This document shows, in pieces, positions 1 to 7,819 of a stretch of 64,000 nt of DNA. This DNA is from JACCTU01 sp963788055. Its GTDB lineage: Bacteria; Actinomycetota; Thermoleophilia; Gaiellales; Gaiellaceae. Under the pieces are notes generated by a model, which made no database searches, was not told the DNA's origin, and was given only the letters and a program-made list of their open reading frames with translations. The stretch spans positions 264,185 through 328,184 of the forward strand of contig CAWBFA010000003.1 in NCBI GenBank assembly GCA_963788055.1. Reading direction: 5' to 3'. Position 1 is the stretch's first letter. Every line of letters starts with the position of its first letter. Both the position numbers and the translations under genes were made by a program.

Positions 1-2
1 AG

Positions 3-167
3 AAGGTGTTGGCCGACATGGTCGAGGAGGCCAGGAAGGCCAACCACACCTGGGTACAGATCGCAGAGGCGTTGGGTGTCACGCGGCAGGCGGCGCAGGC
101 CCGCTATGGGGGAGGCGATGGTGCCGACGCCGCCCGCGCCTCCAAGCAATCAGAGCCGGCGGGGTAG
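3..167 (+). CDS. C-terminal part of a small helix-turn-helix protein (5' end off window)
   Basis: The frame is open from the window edge to a TAG stop. It encodes a helix-turn-helix of the type TWVQIAEALGVTRQAAQARY, followed by a short Gly/Ala/Asp-rich tail. This HTH (W-x-x-I-A-x-x-L-G-V-T-R-Q-A-A) is common in small actinobacterial DNA-binding proteins that carry little else. An internal ATG lies at 18, but the upstream residues also fit, so the true start is probably outside the window. Its regulatory target is unknown. Confidence 0.6.
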   Translation, partial: KVLADMVEEARKANHTWVQIAEALGVTRQAAQARYGGGDGADAARASKQSEPAG

Positions 168-385
168 TCGGCCTCGAACAACTCGGCGGGGCGAGCGCGC
201 GACGGCGCCGGAAGTTCGGCTGCCGTCCTAGGTTCGGTGAAAGCGTCCGGCGCTCTGCGCCTATGGAATGAGGTGCTCGACCGCCGCGAGCTGCTTCGCG
301 GCTGCGGCCGCGCAGCGGCCGCCTTTAGGTGCCAAGCGGTCGCGGATCCGCGCGAGCGGATTCGCGACTTGCGCCTCTCCAGCTA

Positions 386-688
386 TTAGTCGATCACGCG
401 CGCGATCAGGTCTTCGCGGCGCAGCACCTTGACCTCGCCTGCGCCGAGTCGGACGTCGTAGCCCGCCTGCTTCGGGAAGAGGACCTTGTCGCCGGGCTCG
501 ATCCCGTTCGCGTCCGGGCCGACCGCGGTCACGATCCCGGTGCGGCAACCCTGGTCGGCGCCGGCGGGGACGATCAGCCCGCTGCGCGTCCAGGTCTCCG
601 CGTCGCCGGGCTCGATCACGAGGAAGTCGTCGAGCGGCTCGAGGGCGACGCTGAGGTGGTGCTCGTGCTGCTTCTCCACCATCGTCAT
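386..688 (-). CDS. groES: Co-chaperonin GroES (stand-alone copy)
   Basis: A 100-residue GroES-family protein. It shows the usual order: PLDDFLVI near the N-terminus, SGLIVPAGA around residues 36-44, VTAVGPD around 53-59, PGDKVLFPKQAG around 65-76 and REDLIARVID at the end. GroES caps the GroEL folding chamber in the cytoplasm. The start ATG at 688 overlaps the TGA of the upstream ABC ATPase gene in an ATGA arrangement, which indicates translational coupling and supports this start over the ATG at 682. No groEL is nearby, and sharing an operon with an amino-acid transporter is unusual. Confidence 0.92.
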   Translation of the reverse strand: MTMVEKQHEHHLSVALEPLDDFLVIEPGDAETWTRSGLIVPAGADQGCRTGIVTAVGPDANGIEPGDKVLFPKQAGYDVRLGAGEVKVLRREDLIARVID

Positions 689-1431
689 AGTCTGCCTGCT
701 TCGACGATTCGCGCAAGGAACTGTTGCGTGCGCGGCTCGCGGGGGGCGGCGAAGATCTGCTCCGGCGGACCCTCCTCGAGGATCACGCCTTCGTCCAGGA
801 AGCAGACGCGGTCCGCGATGTCGCGGGCGAAGGCCATCTCGTGCGTGGCGATCAGCATCGTCATCCCCGCAACAGCGAGCTCGCGCACGACGTTCAGCAC
901 CTCCGCGACCAGCTCGGGGTCGAGCGCGCTCGTGATCTCGTCGAGCAAGAGGAGCTTCGGCCGAAGCGCGAGCGCGCGGACGATCGCCACCCGCTGCTGC
1001 TGGCCCCCGGACAGGCTGTCGGGGTAGGCGTCGCGCTTGTCCTCGAGCCCGAAGCGGACGAGCAGCTCGTCGGCGCGCGCCTCCGCATCCGCCCGCGAGA
1101 GGCCGAGCGCCTTCCGCGGGCCGAGCGTCACGTTCCGGAGCACGGTCATGTGGGGGAAGAGGTTGTACGCCTGGAAGACGATCCCGATCTCGCGGCGCAC
1201 GCGGTTCACGTTCACGCCGTCGGCGGTGATCTCCTCGCCGGCGACGAAGATGGCGCCGTCGTCGATCGGCTCGAGCAGGTTCACGCAACGCAGGAGGGTC
1301 GACTTCCCTGACCCCGACGCTCCGATCATGCAGACGACCTCGTGCTCGTCGAGCGCCAGGTCGATCCCCCGGAGCACGTCGTTCCGCCCGAACGACTTGT
1401 GGACGCCGTCGAGCCGGAGCGCCTCGCTCAT
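685..1431 (-). CDS. Polar amino acid ABC transporter, ATP-binding protein (GlnQ type)
   Basis: A 248-residue ABC ATPase that energises uptake of a polar amino acid. It has Walker A GASGSGKST at residues 37-45, a Q-loop in VFQAYNLFPH, the signature LSGGQQQR and Walker B LLLLDEITSALDPE. The Walker B region has Ile where most family members have Pro. Length and motifs match GlnQ/HisP-type subunits. The start overlaps the permease stop (1428-1431) in an ATGA arrangement, and the stop overlaps groES. The gene order is binding protein, permease, ATPase, groES. Confidence 0.95.
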   Translation of the reverse strand: MSEALRLDGVHKSFGRNDVLRGIDLALDEHEVVCMIGASGSGKSTLLRCVNLLEPIDDGAIFVAGEEITADGVNVNRVRREIGIVFQAYNLFPHMTVLRNVTLGPRKALGLSRADAEARADELLVRFGLEDKRDAYPDSLSGGQQQRVAIVRALALRPKLLLLDEITSALDPELVAEVLNVVRELAVAGMTMLIATHEMAFARDIADRVCFLDEGVILEEGPPEQIFAAPREPRTQQFLARIVEAGRL

Positions 1432-2288
1432 GCGCGCGCCAGCTCCCGGCGCCGGTTGCGGGCGATCAGCCAGTCGGCGAGCCTCGTCAGTGGGATCGTC
1501 AGGACGAGGAAGAGCAGCGCGGTCGCGAGGTAGGGCGTGAAGTTGAACGAGCCGGCGACCTCGATCTGGGACTGCCTGAACGCCTCGACGAGCCCGAGCA
1601 ACGCGACGAGCGCGGTGTCCTTCTGCAGGCCGATGAAGTCGTTGAGCAGCGGTGGGATGACGCGCCGCACCGCCTGCGGCACGACGACGTAGCGGAGCGC
1701 CTGCGCGCGGGTGAGCCCGAGCGAGCGAGCGGCGGCCTCCTGGCTCGGGTGGATGGACTCGATCCCGGCGCGGTAGACCTCGGCCACGTACGCCGAGTAC
1801 ACGAGCACGAGCGCCATCAGCCCCCAGAAGAACTCGGACCTCGGCACGCCCCTGAGCGCGAGGGCCGGGACGCCGAAGCCGAGCATGTAGATCAGGAGAA
1901 TCGTCGGAATCCCACGGAACACGTCGGTGTAGGCGGCCGACAGCAAGCGGAGCGGGAAGAAGGCCGGGCCGGGCAGCCCGCGCAGGATCGCGAGGAAGAG
2001 CGCGAACACGAGGATCAGCACCTCCGCGATCAGGAACAGCTTGACGTTCGTCTTGAACGCCTCCGCAATGTCGGGGAGCGCCTCGCGGAACTCGGGCCAG
2101 TAGAAGAAGCTCTCGCGAACGGCGTCCCATCCTGGGGAGCTGACGACGACGAGCGTGATCGCACCGAAGACCACGACGGTGCTGACCGTCGCGATCGCAG
2201 CGCTGCGAACCCCGGCGGGGCCGCCGAGGATTCGGGAGCTCCGGCTGCCTACTCGAGAACCGGAGCGCTGGTCTTCTGGGCGAGCCAC
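1428..2288 (-). CDS. Polar amino acid ABC transporter, permease (HisM/GlnP family)
   Basis: An inner-membrane permease with at least five hydrophobic segments. It carries the EAA loop pattern characteristic of this family (AGIESIHPSQEAAARSLGLT) and a C-terminal cytoplasmic RRREL tail. The start is uncertain. GTG at 2288 gives 286 residues and overlaps the binding-protein gene by 40 bp. GTG at 2174 gives 248 residues but starts inside the first hydrophobic segment. Neither has a good ribosome-binding site. I prefer 2288 because family members usually have a short charged stretch before the first helix. Confidence 0.88.
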   Translation of the reverse strand: MARPEDQRSGSRVGSRSSRILGGPAGVRSAAIATVSTVVVFGAITLVVVSSPGWDAVRESFFYWPEFREALPDIAEAFKTNVKLFLIAEVLILVFALFLAILRGLPGPAFFPLRLLSAAYTDVFRGIPTILLIYMLGFGVPALALRGVPRSEFFWGLMALVLVYSAYVAEVYRAGIESIHPSQEAAARSLGLTRAQALRYVVVPQAVRRVIPPLLNDFIGLQKDTALVALLGLVEAFRQSQIEVAGSFNFTPYLATALLFLVLTIPLTRLADWLIARNRRRELARA

Positions 2289-3139
2289 TGCTGCTGGAGC
2301 TGCGCCAGCGTGCCGTCGGCCTTCAGCGAGGCGAGCGCCTCGTTGACGCAGTCGCGGAGCGTGTTGCCCTCCTCGAACAGCATCCCGAAGTGCTCCTGCC
2401 CGCCGCTCGACTCGAACTGCCCCACGACCTTCCCGTTCTTCACCTCTTCGGCGCCGACCAGGAAGAACGCGGTCGGCAGGTCGACGACGAGGCCGTCGAT
2501 CTGCTTCGCGTTGATCGCAGCGACGACGTCGTTCGAGGTGTCGTACACGCGGGGATCCTGATCGGGGCCGATCGTGTCCTCGATCAAGCCGAGGCTCGTC
2601 GTGCCGATCTGGGCGCCGAGCTTGTACTGCTTGAGGTCGGCGATCGACGTCGCGTCGGCGATCGGCGTTCCGTTCAGCCCGACGAGAGCCTGATTCACCT
2701 CGTAGTAAGAGTCGCTGAAGTCGACGGCCCGGTCGCGCGCATCCGTGACCGAGATCTGGTTGATGTCGAAGTCGAAGTCCTTCGGGCCGGGCTTGAACGA
2801 GTTGTTGAAGGGGACGACGACCCAGGTCACATCGCTCTTGGCGAAGCCGAGCTGGTCGGCGACCGCGTACGCCACGGCGCTCTCGAAACCCTCGCCCGTG
2901 GACGGGTCGTTGAACTCCCAGTCGGAGCCATCGGGCGTACCGCCCCCGAACCACGGCTCAAAGGCCGGGTTGTCGGTGCCGACCGTGAGCTTGCCCGGCG
3001 TCACGAGGGTCAGCTGGTCCTTGTCGCAGGCCGCCGCCGAGGCCGCGGTCGTCGTGGTGTCCGACGCCTCGTCGTCGCCGCCGCAGCCCGCCGCGATGAA
3101 CGCCAACGCGAGCACGGGGAGCAGGGCGAGCTTCTTCAC
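2249..3139 (-). CDS. Amino acid ABC transporter substrate-binding lipoprotein
   Basis: A 296-residue type II periplasmic-binding-protein fold (SBP_bac_3). The GTG start gives a short basic N-terminus, a hydrophobic stretch and the lipobox AAGC followed by GGDDEA, so it is probably a lipoprotein anchored outside the membrane. The motif GKLTVGTDNPAFEPWF and the late VVDLPTAFF segment are typical of glutamate/glutamine/polar amino acid receptors. The substrate cannot be assigned from sequence. It is the first gene of the transporter operon and is divergent from the LigD-type polymerase, only 25 bp away. Confidence 0.94.
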   Translation of the reverse strand: MKKLALLPVLALAFIAAGCGGDDEASDTTTTAASAAACDKDQLTLVTPGKLTVGTDNPAFEPWFGGGTPDGSDWEFNDPSTGEGFESAVAYAVADQLGFAKSDVTWVVVPFNNSFKPGPKDFDFDINQISVTDARDRAVDFSDSYYEVNQALVGLNGTPIADATSIADLKQYKLGAQIGTTSLGLIEDTIGPDQDPRVYDTSNDVVAAINAKQIDGLVVDLPTAFFLVGAEEVKNGKVVGQFESSGGQEHFGMLFEEGNTLRDCVNEALASLKADGTLAQLQQQWLAQKTSAPVLE

Positions 3140-3164
3140 GCGCGCGACCCTACCATTGTCGGAG

Positions 3165-4169
3165 ATGGGCGAGTTCGTCGAGCTGGACGTCGGTGGCCGG
3201 GTCGTCAAGGTGACGAATCCGGACAAGGTCTTCTACTCCGCGCGCGGCGAGACGAAGCTCGACCACGTTCGCTACTACCTCTCGGTCGGCGAGGGAATCG
3301 TCAGGGCCCTCTACGAGCGGCCGACACAGCTCAAGCGCCACCCCGACGGAGCCGAGGGCAAGGCGATCTACCAGAAGCGCGTGCCCGAGAGTCGGCCCGA
3401 GTGGATCGAGGTCGCCCGTGTCACCTTCCCGTCGGGCCGCCACGCGGACGAGCTCTGCGTCACCGAGCTCGCGCAGGTCGCCTGGGCTGCGAACCTCGGG
3501 ACGATCGACTTCCACCCGTGGCCGTCGCGCCGCAATCACGTCGACAACCCTGACGAACTGCGGATCGACGTCGACCCGCAGCCCGGCACCGACTTCGGCG
3601 ACGCGAAGCAGGTCGCTGCCTGCGTGCACGAGGTGCTCGACGAGATCGGCTACGTCGGCTGGCCGAAGACGTCGGGCAACCGCGGGATCCACGTCGCCTG
3701 CCGGATCGAGCCGAGCTGGTCGTTCCCTGAGGTGCGCCGCTGCGCGCTCGCGTTCGCGCGCGAGGTCGAGCGCCGGCTCCCGAAGCTCGTCACGACGGCG
3801 TGGTGGAAAGAGGAGCGCGGCGAGCGGGTGTTCATCGACTACAACCAGAACGCGCGCGACCGGACGATCGCGTCGGCGTACTCGGTGCGCGCCCGGCCGG
3901 ACGCGACGGTCTCCACTCCGGTCAGGTGGGACGAGCTCCCCGACATCGAGACCGAGGATTTCACGATCGCGACGGTGCCCGCCCGCTTCGCCGAGCTCGG
4001 CGACGTGCAGGCGGGGATCGACGACGCCGTGAACGACCTGCGGGTGCTGCTGGAGTGGGTCGAGCGCGACGAGAAGGAGGGGGTCGCGGAGGCGCCGTAC
4101 CCGCCGAACTTCCCGAAGATGCCCGGCGAGCCGAAGCGCGTGCAGCCCTCGCGCGCGAAACGCAAGTAG
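3165..4169 (+). CDS. LigD-type polymerase (PolDom, archaeo-eukaryotic primase family)
   Basis: A 334-residue stand-alone polymerase domain related to the LigD polymerase module, which fills gaps and adds ribonucleotides during non-homologous end joining. Visible motifs are LRIDVDPQPG (the catalytic D-x-D), GNRGIHVACRIE, and the conserved FIDYNQNARDRT followed by IASAYSVRARP. The tail SRAKRK is basic. The ATG at 3165 is chosen because the preceding 25 bp reach the divergent transporter start. The gene converges on the DNA ligase gene, with stop codons directly abutting (TAG 4167-4169, TAA 4170-4172). No Ku gene is in the window. Confidence 0.93.
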   Translation: MGEFVELDVGGRVVKVTNPDKVFYSARGETKLDHVRYYLSVGEGIVRALYERPTQLKRHPDGAEGKAIYQKRVPESRPEWIEVARVTFPSGRHADELCVTELAQVAWAANLGTIDFHPWPSRRNHVDNPDELRIDVDPQPGTDFGDAKQVAACVHEVLDEIGYVGWPKTSGNRGIHVACRIEPSWSFPEVRRCALAFAREVERRLPKLVTTAWWKEERGERVFIDYNQNARDRTIASAYSVRARPDATVSTPVRWDELPDIETEDFTIATVPARFAELGDVQAGIDDAVNDLRVLLEWVERDEKEGVAEAPYPPNFPKMPGEPKRVQPSRAKRK

Positions 4170-5180
4170 TTACGTGGACGCGAGGAGCGACTCGAACGTT
4201 GGGTCGTTCGGGTTCCGCGCCGGGCGCACCTCGCGCCACGTGCAGTCCTTCGGATCCTTGTCGTCCCGGAACCGGATCAAGCGCGTGCCGTGGCGGAAGC
4301 GGTTGCCCTGCACCTTGTCGTAGCGCACCTCGGCGACCAGCTCGGGTCGGAGCGCGGTCTCCTCGAGGTCGCCGGTCCCCCAGCGGTTCGGCTCCGAGAA
4401 GCGCCGCTCGGGGGCGTCCTTCATCAGCGGCTTGACGAGCTTCAGGATCTCGTCGTGCCGCTTCGCGCCGATCGCCGCCGAGCCGACGTAGTCGAGCTCG
4501 CCGTCGTCGCGGTAGAGACCGAGCAGCAGCGTCGCGAGGTGCGTGGGCTTGGCCTTCCAGCGAACGCCCACGACGGCGCAGTCCGCGGTCTTGAACGGCT
4601 TCACCTTCGTGACCGCCTCGCGCGAGCCCGGGAGGTAGGGCAGGTCGAGACGCTTCGCGATCACGCCGTCGAGCCCCGCCGCCTCGAAGGTGTCGAGCCA
4701 CCCGCGCGCCTTGTCGAGATCGGTGGTCGCCGGTGAGAGCCGGAAGCCCTTCGCGAGCTTCTCGAGCTCCTTCCGCCGCTTTGCGAGCGGCAGCTCGTGG
4801 AGGGGCTTGCCCTTCCAGAGCAGCACGTCGAACGCGATGAACTCGGCGGGGATTTCCGCGGAGAGCTTGCGGATCCTGCTCTCCGCCGGGTGCAGCCGGG
4901 TCTGCATCGACTCGAAGTCGAGCACGCCGTCGCGCGCGATCACGATCTCGCCGTCGAGCGCGGAGTGGGGCGGCATCAGCTCGCCGAGCGGCCGCAGCTC
5001 GGGGAAGTAGCGAAGGAGCGGGCGTTCTTTGCGCGACCAGAGCGCGAGCTCCCCGCCGTCGTTCTCGAACACGCCACGGAAGCCGTCCCACTTCGGCTCG
5101 TACTGCCAGCCGGCCCCCTCGGGCAGCTCGGACACGAGCTCGGCCTCCATCGGCGGAAAGGGGACGTGCGGGCCGGGCAC
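4170..5180 (-). CDS. ATP-dependent DNA ligase (LigC / LigD ligase-domain type)
   Basis: A 336-residue ligase that seals nicks through an enzyme-AMP intermediate. The nucleotidyl-binding lysine is Lys30 in motif I, EPKWDGFR. Further motifs are ALDGEIV, FIAFDVLLWKG (motif III), DGVIAKR (motif IV) and VKPFKTADCAVVG (motif V), followed by an OB-fold domain with RNPND. The GTG start leaves 9 bp to the upstream bpsA stop. An alternative ATG at 5150 (MEAELV) would remove ten residues. With the facing polymerase it forms a split LigD set, as in several actinobacteria. No nuclease module is present here. Confidence 0.92.
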   Translation of the reverse strand: MPGPHVPFPPMEAELVSELPEGAGWQYEPKWDGFRGVFENDGGELALWSRKERPLLRYFPELRPLGELMPPHSALDGEIVIARDGVLDFESMQTRLHPAESRIRKLSAEIPAEFIAFDVLLWKGKPLHELPLAKRRKELEKLAKGFRLSPATTDLDKARGWLDTFEAAGLDGVIAKRLDLPYLPGSREAVTKVKPFKTADCAVVGVRWKAKPTHLATLLLGLYRDDGELDYVGSAAIGAKRHDEILKLVKPLMKDAPERRFSEPNRWGTGDLEETALRPELVAEVRYDKVQGNRFRHGTRLIRFRDDKDPKDCTWREVRPARNPNDPTFESLLAST

Positions 5181-5189
5181 GTCCAGAAC

Positions 5190-6335
5190 CTACTCGGATC
5201 GAGCGAGCGGAAGGAAGGTTCGGCTCCCACAGCGGGGGCAGCCGTCGCGCCGGAGCGCCTCGATCGTCGACCACGGCTGGCGGTGGCCGACGGGTTGCGC
5301 CCGGCGGCAGCCACGGCATCGGTACCGCCGGATCGGCGGTCGAAGGTCGCCCGTGTAGAGGCGGCCGTCGTAGCGCTCCGCAAGCAGCGGCTCGAGCTCG
5401 CTCGTGCTCGCGAGCTGGTAGAGGTGGCTGACACCTCCGAGGGCGCCGGCGCCGCGATACTCGTTGAAGTTCCGGACGAGTCGGCGAACGACGAACCCCA
5501 TCGCCGCGATCGCGCGCTGAACGCGGAGCAACTCGTCCGGACGCTTTCCGCCGAACGCGAAGAAGACGTCGGCGCGCGACCGCCCTGCAACGGCCTCGGC
5601 CGCGCGAGACAGGAAGAGCGTCGCTCCCTCGACGGTGTACGGGGGATCGGTGAAGACCGTGTCGATCGACCCGCGCAGCTCGGAAGGGAGGGGGTCACGG
5701 AGGTCATGCGCGAGCACACGGACGTCGAACGGGGCCCGCCGAAGAAACGCAACCACGGCAGGGTCGACCTCGACGACGACGACCCCGTCGGGCCGCGCGC
5801 CGAGTTGCTCGGCGACAAGGCGGATCGCAATGGATGTGAGGTCGTCGTCGCCGAGCAGGAGAATGCGTCGACCGTCGAGCGCCCCGGCCTCGTGGAGCGC
5901 GAGCACGCGACGAATCTTCGTCTCGACGTCGCAGTGCACTTGATCGAGCTCGACCCGCGGCGCCGGTGCGCGATCCGCATACGCGGCGAGCTTCCGCGCG
6001 ACCGGCTCGAGCGAGCTCGGGACGACGATCTCCCGCTGCGCGCAGGCGGCGCATGCCGCCTCGCCCGCGACATCGCCTCCCGGCGTGGCGAACAGCTCTC
6101 GGCCGTGGTCGGTGAGTTGAACTGGGCGAGCCCGATCGACGACGCCGCGCTTGCGGAGCTCGTTGCAGATCGCGCTGACGATCGGCACAGGGAGCTCGGT
6201 GGCGCGGCTGATCTTCCTGACCGCAACGGGCTCGAGTCGCGCGGCGGCGCGGACGACGTCGCGGACGCCTGCATCTCCCTCCGCCAGCCCGACGCTGACG
6301 GCGACCTCGTGGACGATCCGATGCGACTCCGTCAT
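5190..6335 (-). CDS. bpsA: Branched-chain polyamine synthase BpsA (DUF43 family)
   Basis: A 381-residue protein of the N4-bis(aminopropyl)spermidine synthase family, which adds aminopropyl groups from decarboxylated SAM to spermidine. An N-terminal winged-helix-like domain (VRKISRATELPVP) is followed by a CAACAQ zinc-type pair. A Rossmann core with LLLGDDDLTSIA and the FTDPPYTVEG active-site motif follows, and a C-terminal zinc ribbon (CRGC ... CPRCGS) closes the protein. The ATG overlaps the speD TGA by 4 bp (6332-6335), so the two are translationally coupled. The adjacent SpeD supplies the aminopropyl donor. The family is best known in hyperthermophilic archaea and some thermophilic bacteria. 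Confidence 0.87.
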   Translation of the reverse strand: MTESHRIVHEVAVSVGLAEGDAGVRDVVRAAARLEPVAVRKISRATELPVPIVSAICNELRKRGVVDRARPVQLTDHGRELFATPGGDVAGEAACAACAQREIVVPSSLEPVARKLAAYADRAPAPRVELDQVHCDVETKIRRVLALHEAGALDGRRILLLGDDDLTSIAIRLVAEQLGARPDGVVVVEVDPAVVAFLRRAPFDVRVLAHDLRDPLPSELRGSIDTVFTDPPYTVEGATLFLSRAAEAVAGRSRADVFFAFGGKRPDELLRVQRAIAAMGFVVRRLVRNFNEYRGAGALGGVSHLYQLASTSELEPLLAERYDGRLYTGDLRPPIRRYRCRGCRRAQPVGHRQPWSTIEALRRDGCPRCGSRTFLPLARSE

Positions 6336-6691
6336 CGGCGGCCGCGAGCCACGATCGAGACGCTCGTGCGAGTTGCGCCGAGCCGCTCGCTGACGATCCG
6401 GAGAGCCAGGTCGCCGTCCACGTCGCCGTACGTGAGCAGGTCGACGTTCGCGAGCAGCAGCTCGGGCCAGGTGTGGATGCTCAGGTGCGACTGTGCGAGG
6501 AGGAGAACGCCCGTCAAGGCTCCGTTCGGGAAGGTGTGAAATGCCTCCCCGACGACCTGCGCGCGCCCGCAGTCCGCGCCTGCGCGCAGGATTGTTCGCA
6601 GCTCGGTTTTGTCGATGAGGATCGCCGGGTCGGCGACCCATGCGTCGAGCGCGTACAAGCGCATCGACGCCGCTGCCGGTTCGAGGGTCAA
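6332..6691 (-). CDS. speD: S-adenosylmethionine decarboxylase proenzyme
   Basis: A 119-residue prokaryotic SpeD, which self-cleaves to create a pyruvoyl cofactor and makes decarboxylated SAM, the aminopropyl donor for polyamines. The diagnostic motif SHLSIHTWPE is at residues 68-77, and Ser68 should become the pyruvoyl group. The residue before it is Gln, where Glu is usual. The start is decided by a strong Shine-Dalgarno sequence: AGGAGG lies four bases before TTG 6691, while the internal ATG at 6664 has none. It is the first gene of a speD-bpsA-ligase group. Confidence 0.93.
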   Translation of the reverse strand: MTLEPAAASMRLYALDAWVADPAILIDKTELRTILRAGADCGRAQVVGEAFHTFPNGALTGVLLLAQSHLSIHTWPELLLANVDLLTYGDVDGDLALRIVSERLGATRTSVSIVARGRR

Positions 6692-6910
6692 TCGTCCTCC
6701 TGGAGCGGGGGTCAGGGTCGACGGCCGCCGCCCTGCGTGCTCGAGGAGGTGAAGAGCCTCGGGCTAGCGGCGGCCGAAGGAGGTGCGCGTCAACTCAGTC
6801 ATCAGTGCATTCCTCCTTCCGCTCGGCTACGCCCGACCACCGGAGTATGCGGGTCGGACGGCCCCACCGCAACGTTTGATCCGGGCGTGCCGTGGAACCC
6901 TAGTCCCGAC

Positions 6911-7672
6911 ATGAATTTCGACGGGGTCTGGACGGTCGAACGGGTGAGCGGCGCACTGCCGCCCATGGGAGGTGTCCGGAAGCGGATCCGCGGATCGTCG
7001 GGCGAGACCATCGCTGGTCCGCTTCGGATGCCTTTCGACGTCCGCGGGAGCGAGTTGCGGTACCGCGCACCGTTCGTCGGTCTCGTCGATCGACTGGAGC
7101 CCGCCGGCGACGAGTGGCTGGGGCAGGCGACGTGGTTCGGCAGGGAGTTCGGACGCTTTCGATTGAGGAGGGTTCCCGTGACACAGGAGTTGGAGTCGCA
7201 GCTCGTCAAGCACATCGACGAGGCGCTCGCGATGGAGCAGATGGTGCTCCGCATGCTGGACTCGATGATCGCGACGACCGAGGATCCGGAGATCAAGGAG
7301 CTGCTTCGCGAGCACAAGCTCGAGACGGAGCGGCACGCCGACCGGATGGAGCGCAGGCTCGACGCGCACGGTGCGTCCCCGTCGTTCGTCCGCGAAAGCG
7401 TCGGAATTGCGCAGGCGCTGATGAAGAGCGTGCTCGACGCGACGCGCACCGAGAAGGCGGGGAGAAACGCCCGGGACGGCTACGCGACCGAGCACCTCGA
7501 GATCGCGTCGTACGAGTTGCTCGCGAGGATCGCGGAGCGCGCCGGAGACGAAGAGACCGCGCACGCCGCACGCGAGAACCTCGCCGACGAGGTCGCGATG
7601 GCGAAGAAGATCGAGGCGAACTGGGACCGGTTCGCGGAGCTCTCGCTGCAGGAAGCAGGGTTGGCCGTCTAG
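6911..7672 (+). CDS. Ferritin-like DUF892 (YciF-type) protein with an N-terminal beta domain
   Basis: The 253-residue product has two parts. Residues 1-88 are a beta-rich domain (DGVWTVERVSG ... GREFGRFRL). Residues 90-250 form a helical, Glu/His-rich DUF892/ferritin-like domain (KHIDEALAMEQ, EHKLETERHADRM, ATEHLEIASYEL) of the sort that binds di-iron. The helical part has its own GTG at 7178 with AGGAGG six bases upstream, so it could be made separately. These may be two coupled genes fused by loss of a stop, or a true fusion. The stop codon sits in the loop of a strong hairpin. Confidence 0.8.
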   Translation: MNFDGVWTVERVSGALPPMGGVRKRIRGSSGETIAGPLRMPFDVRGSELRYRAPFVGLVDRLEPAGDEWLGQATWFGREFGRFRLRRVPVTQELESQLVKHIDEALAMEQMVLRMLDSMIATTEDPEIKELLREHKLETERHADRMERRLDAHGASPSFVRESVGIAQALMKSVLDATRTEKAGRNARDGYATEHLEIASYELLARIAERAGDEETAHAARENLADEVAMAKKIEANWDRFAELSLQEAGLAV

Positions 7673-7686
7673 GACGGCCAACCCTG
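7656..7686 (+). terminator. Hairpin terminator with the stop codon in its loop
   Basis: A perfect 14-bp stem (7656-7669 with 7673-7686) and a 3-nt loop that is exactly the TAG stop of the upstream gene. The stem is GC-rich (GGGTTGGCCGTC pairing with GACGGCCAACCC). No U-run follows, so it would be an I-shaped actinobacterial-type terminator. Confidence 0.75.
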
Positions 7687-7819
7687 GGCACTCCCTAGAG
7701 GCCGGCCGGGCGGCCGACGTCCGGCTTCGAGTAGTCGCAGACTCCCGTCGGGAAGATCCCTTCACCCGTGGTAGCCGGGCGACTATGGCAGGTCTTCGAC
7801 CGTCTGGTAAACCTGACGA

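Noticed and set aside
300..335. GC-rich repeats near 310-330 as a groES terminator
   Set aside because: GCGGCCGC occurs twice but the larger stem has several mismatches; support is too weak to list.
685..1311. Plus-strand frames opposite the ABC ATPase
   Set aside because: They are antisense shadows with His/Arg/Glu bias and no ribosome-binding sites.
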